Shown: positions 16,078 to 24,340 of the stretch, piece after piece
How positions within the stretch are numbered: the first letter of the stretch is position 1
Layout: every line of letters begins with the position of its first letter
The notes under the pieces: model-generated
The model's input: the letters and a program-made list of their open reading frames with translations, nothing else
Databases searched by the model: none
Told to the model about the DNA's origin: nothing
Position numbers and translations under genes: made by a program
Source of the DNA: Cupriavidus necator N-1
GTDB taxonomy: Bacteria > Pseudomonadota > Gammaproteobacteria > Burkholderiales > Burkholderiaceae
DNA length: 64,000 nucleotides
Direction: 5' to 3'
Assembly (NCBI RefSeq): GCF_000219215.1
Contig: NC_015723.1
Location: 1,364,001 to 1,428,000, forward strand

Positions 16078-18081
16078 TCAAACCGCTACATGCCGGCCTG
16101 AGCTGCCAAGGTCGGACTGGATTGCGGCCAGTTTGACATACAACGTGCTCCGCGAAATTCCCAGCGTCCTGGCGGCCATGGAAATATTGCCGTGGGAATT
16201 CGCGATCGCATCGAGTATCGCTTGTCTTTCCATTTCCTCAAGACGACCGGGCGGGGCAGCCATTGAAGGCGAGGTGGAAACCGAGTCCTTTGGCGTCTGC
16301 GCGATGCTCGGGGGTAATAGAGACGTATCGATGATGTGGCCTTCGCTGAGCGCGAACATCACCTCGAACACATTCTGCAGCTCACGTATGTTGCCCGGCC
16401 AGCGGTAGCGCAGAAGCGCCTGCCACACGGCGGGTTCAGGCTGCTTGGGCGCACAGCCATACTTGCGCGCCAGCTTGCTGTTGAGATGCGCAATGATTGC
16501 CTCGATATCGCCAGGCCGGTCGCGCAGCGGCGGCAGTAGCAGGCTGACGACGCAGAGGCGGTGGTACAGGTCTTCGCGGAAGCGCCCGGCGGCGATCTCC
16601 TTCTGCAGATCGCGGTTAGTGGCAGCGACGATGCGCACCGAAACGCGCCGCTCGCGGGTATCGCCCAGGCGGACCACAACGCCATCCTGCAGCACGCGCA
16701 GCAAGTGGGGCTGCATTTCAAGCGGCATCTCGCCGACTTCGTCCAGAAACAGCGTACCGCCGTCGGCCTGCTCAAACTTGCCCGCCAGGCCACCACGGCG
16801 GGCGCCTGTAAAGGCGCCATCGGTATAGCCGAAGAGTTCGCTGGCCAGCAGCTCACGGGTGAAAGCGCCGCAGTTGACGGCAATGAACGGACCCTCGGGG
16901 CGATTTCCCGCGCGATGCAACGCCCGGGCAAAGAGTTCCTTCCCGGCTCCGGTCTCGCCCAGCAGCAGTACCGGCAGGTCGAGAGGGGCGATACGGCGCG
17001 CGCGCGCCTTGGTCGCCTCCAGCACCTCGCTGGTCCCGATGATCTCGCCAAATGCATCGTTGGCTGCCATCGGTGCCGTGGCCATGGGCAGCGATACGGC
17101 GGGTCGATGCTGGCGCGCCCCGAGCGGGATCACCAGCATCGTACCCAGCATGCCGTCATGGTCCTTGATGGGGTGCAGCCATTCGGATCGCAGCCATTGC
17201 GGGCGTTGGCAACACCGGTCGATATCGGGCAGTGTCAGGTCGAGTCCTGGCACCTGCCCGCCAACTTCGCAGGGCAGCCGCACGTCATAGCTCTCCCGCG
17301 CCGCCTGCGCATTGCCGTTGGTACGGACAATGCGCCCGCGGCTGTCGACGAGCACAACGTAGTCGCTGGCGTAACGGATGAAATGATCGATCGACCGGGT
17401 GAGCAGACGCTCGTGCAGGGCAACGTTGCGGCGGGCCAGTTCGCATTCGATCTGGCTGGCGGCAGCCACCACCAGGCCCAGGGTGTGGCCATGGAAAGTT
17501 TCCTTGACGCCGGATATATCCACCACGCCCAGCAGGGTGCGACCAAAGGGGTCAAAAATGGGGGCCGCGGCGCAGGTCCAGCGTTTGACGTCCAGGCAGA
17601 AATGCTCGTTGGCATGAATCTGAACCGGAGCGGCGGTGGCAATGGCGGTGCCGATGGCATTGGTACCGATGACGTCCTCATTCCAGCAGCCGCCGGTGGC
17701 CAGGTTGATCCTCTCACCGACGCTGCGCGCCCGGGTCTCGCCATTGAGCTGCAGAATGGTGCCGCCGGGGTCGCAGAGCATGATGAGGGTACCGCATTCG
17801 CGCAGGATCTCGCGCAGGCCCTCGAGTGCCGGGCGCGCGGCATCGCACAGATCCCGGCTCTGCCGCTGCAACTGGCGGACATGTTCGGTGGCTGCGCCCG
17901 GTGCGGAGTGCTTGGCAGGATCAACGGCCTCGGACCGACATCGCTGCCAGGATGCGAGGACAACGCTTCGCACCCCCTTCGCTTCCAGGGGCTGGTCCTG
18001 CAGAAAACGCTCCCAAGCCGACGCCACAACCAGTTCGTCGCCGATGCGGGGGATCAGGGCGCCGAAATGTGAAGATGGCAT
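16078..18081 (-). CDS. acxR: Sigma-54-dependent activator of acetone carboxylase
   Basis: About 667 residues, AcoR/AcxR architecture. The N-terminal half has a V4R/GAF-like sensor region beginning near the [12 protein letters not shown] motif. An AAA+ domain follows, with Walker A GETGAGKE near residue 372, the sigma-54 contact loop GAFTGA near 423 and Walker [12 protein letters not shown] Fis-type helix-turn-helix ([13 protein letters not shown]) closes the protein. In known acx loci this regulator activates acxABC in response to acetone or 2-propanol. I chose ATG 18081; a TTG at 18135 is less likely. Paired palindromes at 18190-18236 and 19044-19090 are its probable binding sites. The gene is transcribed away from acxABC, with an LRAT-like gene between them. 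Confidence 0.88.
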   Translation of the reverse strand: MPSSHFGALIPRIGDELVVASAWERFLQDQPLEAKGVRSVVLASWQRCRSEAVDPAKHSAPGAATEHVRQLQRQSRDLCDAARPALEGLREILRECGTLIMLCDPGGTILQLNGETRARSVGERINLATGGCWNEDVIGTNAIGTAIATAAPVQIHANEHFCLDVKRWTCAAAPIFDPFGRTLLGVVDISGVKETFHGHTLGLVVAAASQIECELARRNVALHERLLTRSIDHFIRYASDYVVLVDSRGRIVRTNGNAQAARESYDVRLPCEVGGQVPGLDLTLPDIDRCCQRPQWLRSEWLHPIKDHDGMLGTMLVIPLGARQHRPAVSLPMATAPMAANDAFGEIIGTSEVLEATKARARRIAPLDLPVLLLGETGAGKELFARALHRAGNRPEGPFIAVNCGAFTRELLASELFGYTDGAFTGARRGGLAGKFEQADGGTLFLDEVGEMPLEMQPHLLRVLQDGVVVRLGDTRERRVSVRIVAATNRDLQKEIAAGRFREDLYHRLCVVSLLLPPLRDRPGDIEAIIAHLNSKLARKYGCAPKQPEPAVWQALLRYRWPGNIRELQNVFEVMFALSEGHIIDTSLLPPSIAQTPKDSVSTSPSMAAPPGRLEEMERQAILDAIANSHGNISMAARTLGISRSTLYVKLAAIQSDLGSSGRHVAV

Positions 18082-18189
18082 CGGGGCGATCACTATCCGT
18101 TGACTGCAGTAACCGTAAGCCCTTGCTATCCCCAAGTCAACAAGCTCTTTTCAGAATGATTTGTGCTCTGCAGCAAAGCAACCAGAAGG

Positions 18190-18236
18190 TGTCCGGTTTC
18201 CGGTCATCGTGGCTTCAGGTGTCCGGAAACCGGACA
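18190..18236. promoter_or_regulatory. Paired palindromes, AcxR-type site, copy 1
   Basis: Two 17-bp palindromes of form TGTCCGG-N3-CCGGACA: TGTCCGGTTTCCGGTCA at 18190-18206 (one mismatch) and TGTCCGGAAACCGGACA at 18220-18236 (perfect). Centres are 30 bp apart, about three helical turns. They lie about 110-155 bp upstream of acxR and beyond the 3' end of the LRAT-like gene. The surrounding block 18182-18241 recurs at 19036-19095. Likely role: binding of AcxR dimers, perhaps for autoregulation. No convincing sigma-54 promoter for acxR was found; a weak sigma-70-like TTGACT-N17-TACGGT lies downstream on the minus strand. Confidence 0.72.
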
Positions 18237-18309
18237 GCGACATTGGTCTTTCCCGACGCGCCAGGGCACGGGTTCAGGCAGTGGCTTGCGGTGAATCCCC
18301 GAACGTCCC

Positions 18310-18813
18310 TCACTCGAATCCGAATCGGGAAGCCGCTCGCACCACCGGCACGCTTCGCGAGGCTCTGAGCGCGAGCGGCCTGATAGCGTTGCGGCACGCA
18401 GCCAGCACATCGTTTGCCCAGGATTTCCAGACCTCGATCTGATCGCTGCAGCTCTCGCCATATAAGCACCACATACAGAAGTGCTCGCAGTTATTGGAAA
18501 TCAGGCGATAGCGATCCTCGCCGAGGCGGGAGTAGGCGCGCTGGACGGCCTCGACCCCAGCGAACCTGGCTCCGGGGCTTTGCCGGACCCAGACCGGACG
18601 TCCTTGCGCGAATTCCGCAAGCGTGACCTCGTGCACCGGGCCGCGACGCAGTGACCGCGACAGACCCGCGTAGTGCACGACCTTGCCGCTCCCCGCATAG
18701 ACGCCATGATGCGTGTAGCCAAGGCGATCGGTGACGAGATGGGCTCCGATCGCCGGGTCCGTGTCGGCAAGCCCTTCGACAATCAGGCGACTTGTCTTCG
18801 TTGAATCTTTCAT
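18310..18813 (-). CDS. LRAT-like (NlpC/P60 superfamily) protein, copy 1
   Basis: 167 residues from ATG 18813 (GGTGA ribosome site, 5 nt spacing); GTG codons at 18825 and 18822 are alternatives. The fold signature of lecithin:retinol acyltransferase-like thiol enzymes is complete: GAHLVTDR, the His motif THHGVYAG (His35/36), VVHY (His47) and the nucleophile motif NNCEHF (Cys109). Known relatives are acyltransferases or phospholipases of the NlpC/P60 circularly permuted group; the bacterial substrates are largely unknown. No signal peptide is seen. A near-consensus sigma-54 promoter lies at 18868-18854, and AcxR-type sites lie both upstream and downstream. A close paralog is at 26566. Confidence 0.85.
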   Translation of the reverse strand: MKDSTKTSRLIVEGLADTDPAIGAHLVTDRLGYTHHGVYAGSGKVVHYAGLSRSLRRGPVHEVTLAEFAQGRPVWVRQSPGARFAGVEAVQRAYSRLGEDRYRLISNNCEHFCMWCLYGESCSDQIEVWKSWANDVLAACRNAIRPLALRASRSVPVVRAASRFGFE

Positions 18814-18853
18814 GAGCTTCACCACGTTTCGCTGTCATTCGCATGGAACCAGC

Positions 18854-18868
18854 GCACAAGGCGTGCCA
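18854..18868 (-). promoter_or_regulatory. Sigma-54 -24/-12 promoter for LRAT-like gene
   Basis: Read on the minus strand, TGGCACGCCTTGTGC gives the -24 GG and -12 GC at exactly the required spacing. The -24 half TGGCACG is identical to that of acxA; the -12 half is GTGC instead of TTGC. The predicted transcript start is near 18842, about 29 nt before the ATG at 18813. The paired palindromes at 19044-19090 lie 175-220 bp upstream, a normal distance for a sigma-54 activator. Confidence 0.65.
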
Positions 18869-19043
18869 GCGCAGCAAGCGGCCTGCGTGGTGGAGAACAA
18901 GAAAGCCAAAGTGCATCGCAGCAGCGACAGGCAAGCGCCCTTCCCCAGGCCCGGCGCGATCCGCGCCGGGCAGTCGTCAATGCGGCCACGGCTGAAGCCG
19001 GTGCTTGCCTGAGGACAACCGCATTGAATTACTGGCCAGAGGG

Positions 19044-19090
19044 CGTCCGATTCCCGGACACCGCCGTGCAGGGTGTCGGGAATCCGGACA
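19044..19090. promoter_or_regulatory. Paired palindromes, AcxR-type site, copy 2
   Basis: CGTCCGATTCCCGGACA at 19044-19060 and TGTCGGGAATCCGGACA at 19074-19090. Both keep a perfect CCGGACA half and again have centres 30 bp apart. The pair lies 110-140 bp upstream of the acxA -24 element and 185-215 bp from the divergent LRAT promoter, so one activator array could serve both. It sits exactly 854 bp from copy 1 in the same orientation. Confidence 0.75.
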
Positions 19091-19189
19091 GTGACAGCAG
19101 CGCCCTGCTACCAGCGGTTTGGCCAGGGAATGCGGGCAACCCGTTGATTTCCATCGCGTACGAGGCTGCTCACCGGTGCCCGTCAGGCT

Positions 19190-19204
19190 TGGCACGCACC
19201 TTGC
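19190..19204 (+). promoter_or_regulatory. Sigma-54 -24/-12 promoter of acxABC
   Basis: TGGCACGCACCTTGC matches the sigma-54 consensus TGGCACG-N4-TTGC at every defined base. The predicted start of transcription is near 19216, leaving a leader of about 43 nt with the AGGAGG ribosome site before the ATG at 19259. This agrees with control by the sigma-54 activator gene acxR. Confidence 0.88.
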
Positions 19205-19258
19205 CATGGATGGTTCGTGGGAACTCCCACCATGACTACACCAATGACAGGAGGCAAC

Positions 19259-21403
19259 ATGCAACCGCAGTCCACCGTACAGGTGATGGGCATCGATGCT
19301 GGCGGCACGATGACCGACACATTCTTCGTGCGCTCCGATGGCCGCTTCGTGGTCGGCAAGGCGCAGAGCAATCCCGGCGACGAATCCCTTGCCATCTACA
19401 ACTCTTCCGAAGACGCCCTCGCCCACTGGGAGCGGACCGTGGACGACGTCTATCCGGAGCTGGTGACTTGTGTTTACTCCGGGACGGCAATGCTCAACCG
19501 CATTCTCATGCGCAAGGGCCTTGCCGTCGGCCTGATCTGCAACCGCGGCTTCGAGCAGATCCATTCGATGGGCCGTGCGCTGCAGAGCTACCTGGGCTAT
19601 GCCCTGGAGGACCGCATTCACCTGAACACCCACCGCTACGACGAGCCGCTGGTGCCCGTCTCGCGCACGCGCGGCGTCACCGAGCGTACCGACGTGCAGG
19701 GGAAGGTGGTCATCCCGCTGCGTGAAGACGAAGTCCGCCAGGCAACCCGGGATCTGGTGGAGGCCGGCTCGCAAGCCATCGTCATTTGCCTGCTGCAATC
19801 CCACAAGAACGAATCCAGCGAGCAACGCGCCCGTGACATCGTGCGCGAGGAGCTCAAAAAGCTGAAGGCGGATATCCCGGTCTTCGCCTCGGTGGACTAT
19901 TACCCGTCGCGCAAGGAGAGCCACAGGATGAATACCACCATCCTTGAAGCTTACGGCGCGGAGCCTTCGCGGCAGACCCTGAAGAAGGTCAGCGATCGCT
20001 TCAAGAAGCACGGTGCCAGGTTCGACCTGCGGGTGATGGCCACGCATGGCGGCACCATCAGCTGGAAGGCCAAGGAGCTCGCGCGCACGATCGTGTCCGG
20101 CCCCATCGGCGGCGTCATCGGCTCCAAGCTGTTGGGTGAGTACCTGGGCGACGAGAACATTGCCTGCTCCGACATCGGCGGCACCAGCTTCGACGTGGCC
20201 TTGATCACCAAGGGCAATTTCGCCATCAAGTCCGATCCCGACATGGCCCGCCTGGTGCTCTCCCTGCCCCTGGTGGCAATGGACTCGGTCGGCGCCGGCG
20301 CTGGCAGCTTCGTGCGCCTCGACCCTTACAGCAAGTCGATCAAGCTTGGCCCCGACAGCGCCGGCTACCGCGTCGGCACCTGCTGGCCGGAAAGCGGCCT
20401 CGACACGGTGTCCGTTTCCGACTGCCACGTCGTGCTCGGCTACCTGAACCCGGAGAACTTCTTGGGCGGTGCCATCAAGCTCGACGTGCAGCGCGCCCGC
20501 GACCACATCAAGGCGCAGATCGCCGACCCGCTCGGCCTGTCGGTCGAGGATGCCGCCGCCGGCGTCATTGAGCTGCTCGATCTCACGCTCTCCGAGTACC
20601 TGCGCGCCAACATCAGTGCCAAGGGCTACAACCCGGCGGAATTCACCTGCTTCTCATACGGCGGCGCCGGCCCGGTGCACACCTACGGCTACACCGGGGG
20701 CGTCGGCTTCAAGGACGTCGTCGTGCCGGCCTGGGCGGCCGGCTTCTCGGCCTTCGGCTGCGCCTGCGCCGACTTCGAGTACCGCTACGACAAGTCAGTG
20801 GACCTTGGTGTTGCCCAGCACGCCCCCGAAGCCGACAAGGAAGCCGCCTGCAAAAGCCTGCAGGAAGCCTGGTCTGAACTGGCAGTCAAGGTCATCGAGG
20901 AATTCGTCCTCAACGGCTACAAGGCCGAGGACGTGCTGCTGATTCCCGGCTACAAGATGCAGTACATGGGCCAGCTCAATGACCTCGAAATCGTCTCTCC
21001 GGTGACCAGCGCCGCCACTGCCGCCGACTGGGACCAGATCGTCGAGGCCTTCGAGAACACCTACGGCCGCGTCTATGCGAGCTCCGCCCGCTCGCCGGAA
21101 CTGGGCTTCTCGATCACCGGCGCCATCCTGCGCGGCACCGTCGTGACCCAGAAGCCGGTGCTGCCGGAAGACCCGGATGCCGGCCCGACGCCGCCCAGGG
21201 AAGCCTATCTCGGAACCCGTCCCTTCTACCGCCACAAGAAGTGGGTGGATGCCGCGCTCTGGAAGATGGAAGCCCTCAAGGCCGGCAACCACATCGTGGG
21301 TCCCGCCATCATCGAATCCGACGCCACGACCTTCGTCGTGCCCGACGGCTTCGAAACCACGATCGACAAGCACCGCCTGTTCCATCTCAAGGAAGTGAAG
21401 TAA
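19259..21403 (+). CDS. acxA: Acetone carboxylase, HyuA-like (beta) subunit
   Basis: 714 residues from ATG 19259, which has an AGGAGG ribosome site; upstream in-frame starts at 19217-19244 lie at or just after the predicted transcript start and lack such a site. It belongs to the hydantoinase A / oxoprolinase family: the N-terminal phosphate-binding motif MGIDAGGTMTDT and a second actin-like nucleotide motif DIGGTSFD near residue 306. In acetone carboxylase (alpha2 beta2 gamma2) the subunits carboxylate acetone with bicarbonate to acetoacetate, using ATP hydrolysed to AMP and two phosphates. It is cytoplasmic, first in acxABC, and followed 11 bp later by acxB. Confidence 0.9.
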   Translation: MQPQSTVQVMGIDAGGTMTDTFFVRSDGRFVVGKAQSNPGDESLAIYNSSEDALAHWERTVDDVYPELVTCVYSGTAMLNRILMRKGLAVGLICNRGFEQIHSMGRALQSYLGYALEDRIHLNTHRYDEPLVPVSRTRGVTERTDVQGKVVIPLREDEVRQATRDLVEAGSQAIVICLLQSHKNESSEQRARDIVREELKKLKADIPVFASVDYYPSRKESHRMNTTILEAYGAEPSRQTLKKVSDRFKKHGARFDLRVMATHGGTISWKAKELARTIVSGPIGGVIGSKLLGEYLGDENIACSDIGGTSFDVALITKGNFAIKSDPDMARLVLSLPLVAMDSVGAGAGSFVRLDPYSKSIKLGPDSAGYRVGTCWPESGLDTVSVSDCHVVLGYLNPENFLGGAIKLDVQRARDHIKAQIADPLGLSVEDAAAGVIELLDLTLSEYLRANISAKGYNPAEFTCFSYGGAGPVHTYGYTGGVGFKDVVVPAWAAGFSAFGCACADFEYRYDKSVDLGVAQHAPEADKEAACKSLQEAWSELAVKVIEEFVLNGYKAEDVLLIPGYKMQYMGQLNDLEIVSPVTSAATAADWDQIVEAFENTYGRVYASSARSPELGFSITGAILRGTVVTQKPVLPEDPDAGPTPPREAYLGTRPFYRHKKWVDAALWKMEALKAGNHIVGPAIIESDATTFVVPDGFETTIDKHRLFHLKEVK

Positions 21404-21414
21404 GGAGACCCGCC

Positions 21415-23739
21415 ATGAACATGATGAGCAATAAAGAAGTCGGCTTCGCCGACCTGCTGCAGAACGGCCAGACGCTCAAGCAGCACCGCGACGGCATCAT
21501 CGAGCGCACCAAGGCCACCGGCCACTACAACGGCCTCGAGAAACTGGAATTCCGTGACAGCGACCCGATCGGCTACGAGAAGCTGTTCTCCAAGCTGCGC
21601 GGCGGCCTGGTGCATGCCCGCGAGACTGCCAAGAAGATCGCCGCCAGTCCCATCGTCGAGCAGGAAGGCGAACTCTGCTTCACGCTCTACAACGCCGCCG
21701 GCGACTGCGTCCTGACTTCGACCGGGATCATCATCCACGTCGGCACCATGGGCGCGGCGATCAAGTACATGATCGAGAACAACTGGGAAGCCAACCCCTG
21801 CATCAACCCCGGCGACATGTTCACGACCAATGACTGCGCCATCGGCAACGTCCACCCCTGCGACATCGCCACCATCGTGCCGATCTTCTGGAAGGGCCGG
21901 CTGATCGGCTGGGTGGGCGGCGTCACGCACGTCATCGACACCGGCTCGGTGACGCCGGGCTCGATGTCCACCGGCCAGACCCAGCGCTTCGGCGACGGCT
22001 ACATGATCACCTGCCGCAAGACCGGGGTGAATGACGAGCCGCTGCGCGACTGGCTGCACGAGTCCCAGCGCTCAGTGCGCACGCCCAAGTACTGGATCCT
22101 CGACGAAAAGACCCGCATCGCCGGCTGCCACATGATTCGCGACCTGGTGGAGGAGGTGATTCGTGCCGACGGCATCGAGGCTTACGAGAAATTCACCTAC
22201 GAGGTCATCGAAGAAGGCCGCCGCGGACTGCAGAGCCGTATCAAGGCCATGACCCTGCCGGGCAAGTACCGCAAGGTCTCCTTTGTCGACGTGCCATACA
22301 AGCATGATGACGTGCAGGTCTCCAACGCCTTCGCCAAGCTCGACTCCATCATGCATTCGCCGGTGGAAATGACCATCAAGCCGGACGGCAAGTGGCGCCT
22401 CGACTTCGAAGGTGCGAGCCGCTGGGGCTGGCATACCTTCAACGCCCACCAGGTGGCATTTACTTCCGGAATCTGGGTGATGATGTGCCAGACCCTAGTG
22501 CCCACCCAGCGCATCAACGACGGCGCCTACTTCGCCACCGAGTTCCGCTTGCCAAAGGGTACGTGGTGCAACCCGGACGACCGCCGCACCGGCCATGCCT
22601 ACGCCTGGCACTTCCTGGTCTCCGGCTGGGCGGCGCTGTGGCGCGGTCTCTCCCAGTCCTATTTCAGCCGCGGCTATCTGGAAGAGGTCAACGCCGGTAA
22701 CGCCAACACCTCCAACTGGCTGCAGGGCGGCGGCATCAATCAGGATGGCGAGATTCATGCGGTCAACAGCTTCGAGGCCAGCTCCTGCGGCACTGGTGCC
22801 TGCGCGGTCAAGGATGGCCTCAACCATGCCGCTGCGATCTGGAACCCGGAAGGCGACATGGGCGACATCGAGATCTGGGAGATGGCCGAGCCACTGCTCT
22901 ACCTTGGCCGGAACGTCAAGGCCAACTCCGGCGGGTATGGCAAGTACCGTGGCGGTTGCGGCTTCGAGACGCTGCGCATGGTGTGGAACGCCCAGGACTG
23001 GACCATGTTCTTCATGGGCAACGGGTTCATGAACAGCGATTGGGGCATGATGGGCGGCTATCCTTCAGCCACCGGCTATCGCTTCGAGGCACACAAGACT
23101 GGGCTGGACAAGCGCATCGCCATCGGCGACTCCTTGCCTCTGGGCGGCGACATCGATCCGGGCGACCCGGACTACGAGCGCCACATCGATGCCACTGCCG
23201 TGGTCAAGCGTGACAAGCAGTGCATCACCACCGAGGACTGCTACGCCAACCACGACCTGTACCTCAACTATCTGCGTGGGGGGCCGGGCTTTGGTGACCC
23301 GATCGACCGGGATCCGAAGGCCATCGAAGCGGACCTCAACCAGAAGTTCCTGCTGCCGGAATATGCGCAGAAGGTCTATGGCGCCGTCTTTACCCAGGAC
23401 GCCAAGGGCGTGTTCACGGTAGATGCAGGCAAGACCCAGGCCCGCCGTGCCGAGATCCGCAAGGAACGCCTGGCCCGGTCCCTGCCAACCCGCGAATGGA
23501 TGAAGGAAGAGCGCGAACGCATCCTCAACAAGCACTCGTCCGTCCAGGTGCAACACATGTTCGCCACCAGCTTTGCCCTGTCGGAGAAGTTCACGCGGGA
23601 GTTCAAGGCATTCTGGAACCTCCCCGCGGACTGGCAGTTGCTGGAGGAAGAACTGGGCGTGCCGTCATACGGCGCCAAGCACCGCATGGACCTCTCCCTG
23701 CTGCCCGACGTCACCACCGTCGTCCAGGTCGAAGAGTAA
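21415..23739 (+). CDS. acxB: Acetone carboxylase, HyuB-like (alpha) subunit
   Basis: 774 residues, almost the length of characterised alpha subunits. The ATG at 21415 has a TAAGGAGA ribosome site that overlaps the acxA stop. It is a hydantoinase B-family protein: ELCFTLYNAAGDCVLTSTG early, NPGDMFTTNDCAIGNVH near residue 130 (a likely metal-binding region), and GGYGKYRGGCGFE in the second half. In the known enzyme this subunit holds the Mn site where acetone enolate and carboxyphosphate react. Gene order, short spacing and the HyuA/HyuB/gamma trio distinguish this from hydantoinase or acetophenone carboxylase operons. Confidence 0.9.
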   Translation: MNMMSNKEVGFADLLQNGQTLKQHRDGIIERTKATGHYNGLEKLEFRDSDPIGYEKLFSKLRGGLVHARETAKKIAASPIVEQEGELCFTLYNAAGDCVLTSTGIIIHVGTMGAAIKYMIENNWEANPCINPGDMFTTNDCAIGNVHPCDIATIVPIFWKGRLIGWVGGVTHVIDTGSVTPGSMSTGQTQRFGDGYMITCRKTGVNDEPLRDWLHESQRSVRTPKYWILDEKTRIAGCHMIRDLVEEVIRADGIEAYEKFTYEVIEEGRRGLQSRIKAMTLPGKYRKVSFVDVPYKHDDVQVSNAFAKLDSIMHSPVEMTIKPDGKWRLDFEGASRWGWHTFNAHQVAFTSGIWVMMCQTLVPTQRINDGAYFATEFRLPKGTWCNPDDRRTGHAYAWHFLVSGWAALWRGLSQSYFSRGYLEEVNAGNANTSNWLQGGGINQDGEIHAVNSFEASSCGTGACAVKDGLNHAAAIWNPEGDMGDIEIWEMAEPLLYLGRNVKANSGGYGKYRGGCGFETLRMVWNAQDWTMFFMGNGFMNSDWGMMGGYPSATGYRFEAHKTGLDKRIAIGDSLPLGGDIDPGDPDYERHIDATAVVKRDKQCITTEDCYANHDLYLNYLRGGPGFGDPIDRDPKAIEADLNQKFLLPEYAQKVYGAVFTQDAKGVFTVDAGKTQARRAEIRKERLARSLPTREWMKEERERILNKHSSVQVQHMFATSFALSEKFTREFKAFWNLPADWQLLEEELGVPSYGAKHRMDLSLLPDVTTVVQVEE

Positions 23740-23762
23740 TCACCGAATCAAGGAGCTGAACA

Positions 23763-24272
23763 ATGTCTGCCTACACCAATGAACAGGTTGCCCACCTCGT
23801 CGAAGGCTCCCTGGACTGGGAAACCACCTTCCGCATGCTCTCGATGCCCAAGGATGACAGCCGGTTCGAGCAGTACCTGGCGGCCCTGCAGGCCAAGGTG
23901 AGCTTTCCGGACCGCATCGTGCTTCCGCTCGGCCCGCATATGCACATCGTGCAATCGGCCAGCAACAAGAAGTGGCTGGTCAAGTGCGATTGCGGCCATG
24001 AGTTCTGCGATTACCGCGAGAACTGGAAGCTGCATGCCTCGATCTACGTGCGCGACACCGAGGAGGCCATGACCGAGGTCTATCCCAGGCTCATGGCCCC
24101 CGACACCCAGTGGCAGGTATATCGCGAGTACTACTGCCCGGCGTGCGGCACCATGCATGACGTCGAGGCGCCCACCCCGTGGTATCCGGTGATCCATGAC
24201 TTCGAGCCGGACATCGAGGCTTTCTATAAGGAATGGGTGCACTTGCCGGTTCCGGAGCGCGCCCCGGACTGA
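23763..24272 (+). CDS. acxC: Acetone carboxylase gamma subunit
   Basis: 169 residues, the usual size of the small subunit. The ATG follows AAGGAGCTGAACA. The C-terminal half contains Cys pairs typical of a zinc site: CDCGHEFC (about residues 78-85) and CPACG (about 126-130), followed by the conserved VEAPTPWYPV segment. The subunit completes the alpha2 beta2 gamma2 complex and is found only with acetone or acetophenone carboxylase-type partners. It starts 23 bp after acxB. Confidence 0.9.
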   Translation: MSAYTNEQVAHLVEGSLDWETTFRMLSMPKDDSRFEQYLAALQAKVSFPDRIVLPLGPHMHIVQSASNKKWLVKCDCGHEFCDYRENWKLHASIYVRDTEEAMTEVYPRLMAPDTQWQVYREYYCPACGTMHDVEAPTPWYPVIHDFEPDIEAFYKEWVHLPVPERAPD

Positions 24273-24286
24273 TCGCAGCGTGAAGA

Positions 24287-24314
24287 GCGGGGGCAGGCAG
24301 GGCCTGTCCCCCGC
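24287..24314 (+). terminator. Hairpin between acxC and the acyl-CoA ligase
   Basis: GCGGGGGCAGG (24287-24297) pairs with CCTGTCCCCCGC (24303-24314) apart from one bulged T, around a 5-nt loop. No T-run follows, so it is not a canonical terminator. It may weaken read-through into the ligase gene or stabilise the 3' end of acxABC mRNA. Confidence 0.45.
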
Positions 24315-24340
24315 AGACAACGGCAAAAACGGGAGGCAGC

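Noticed and set aside
18169..18184. Possible sigma-54 promoter for acxR (TGGTTGCTTTGCTGC on the minus strand)
   Set aside because: Only the GG and GC doublets and their spacing match; the -24 CACG is absent and the palindrome pair would lie only a few bases away, too close for a normal activator site.
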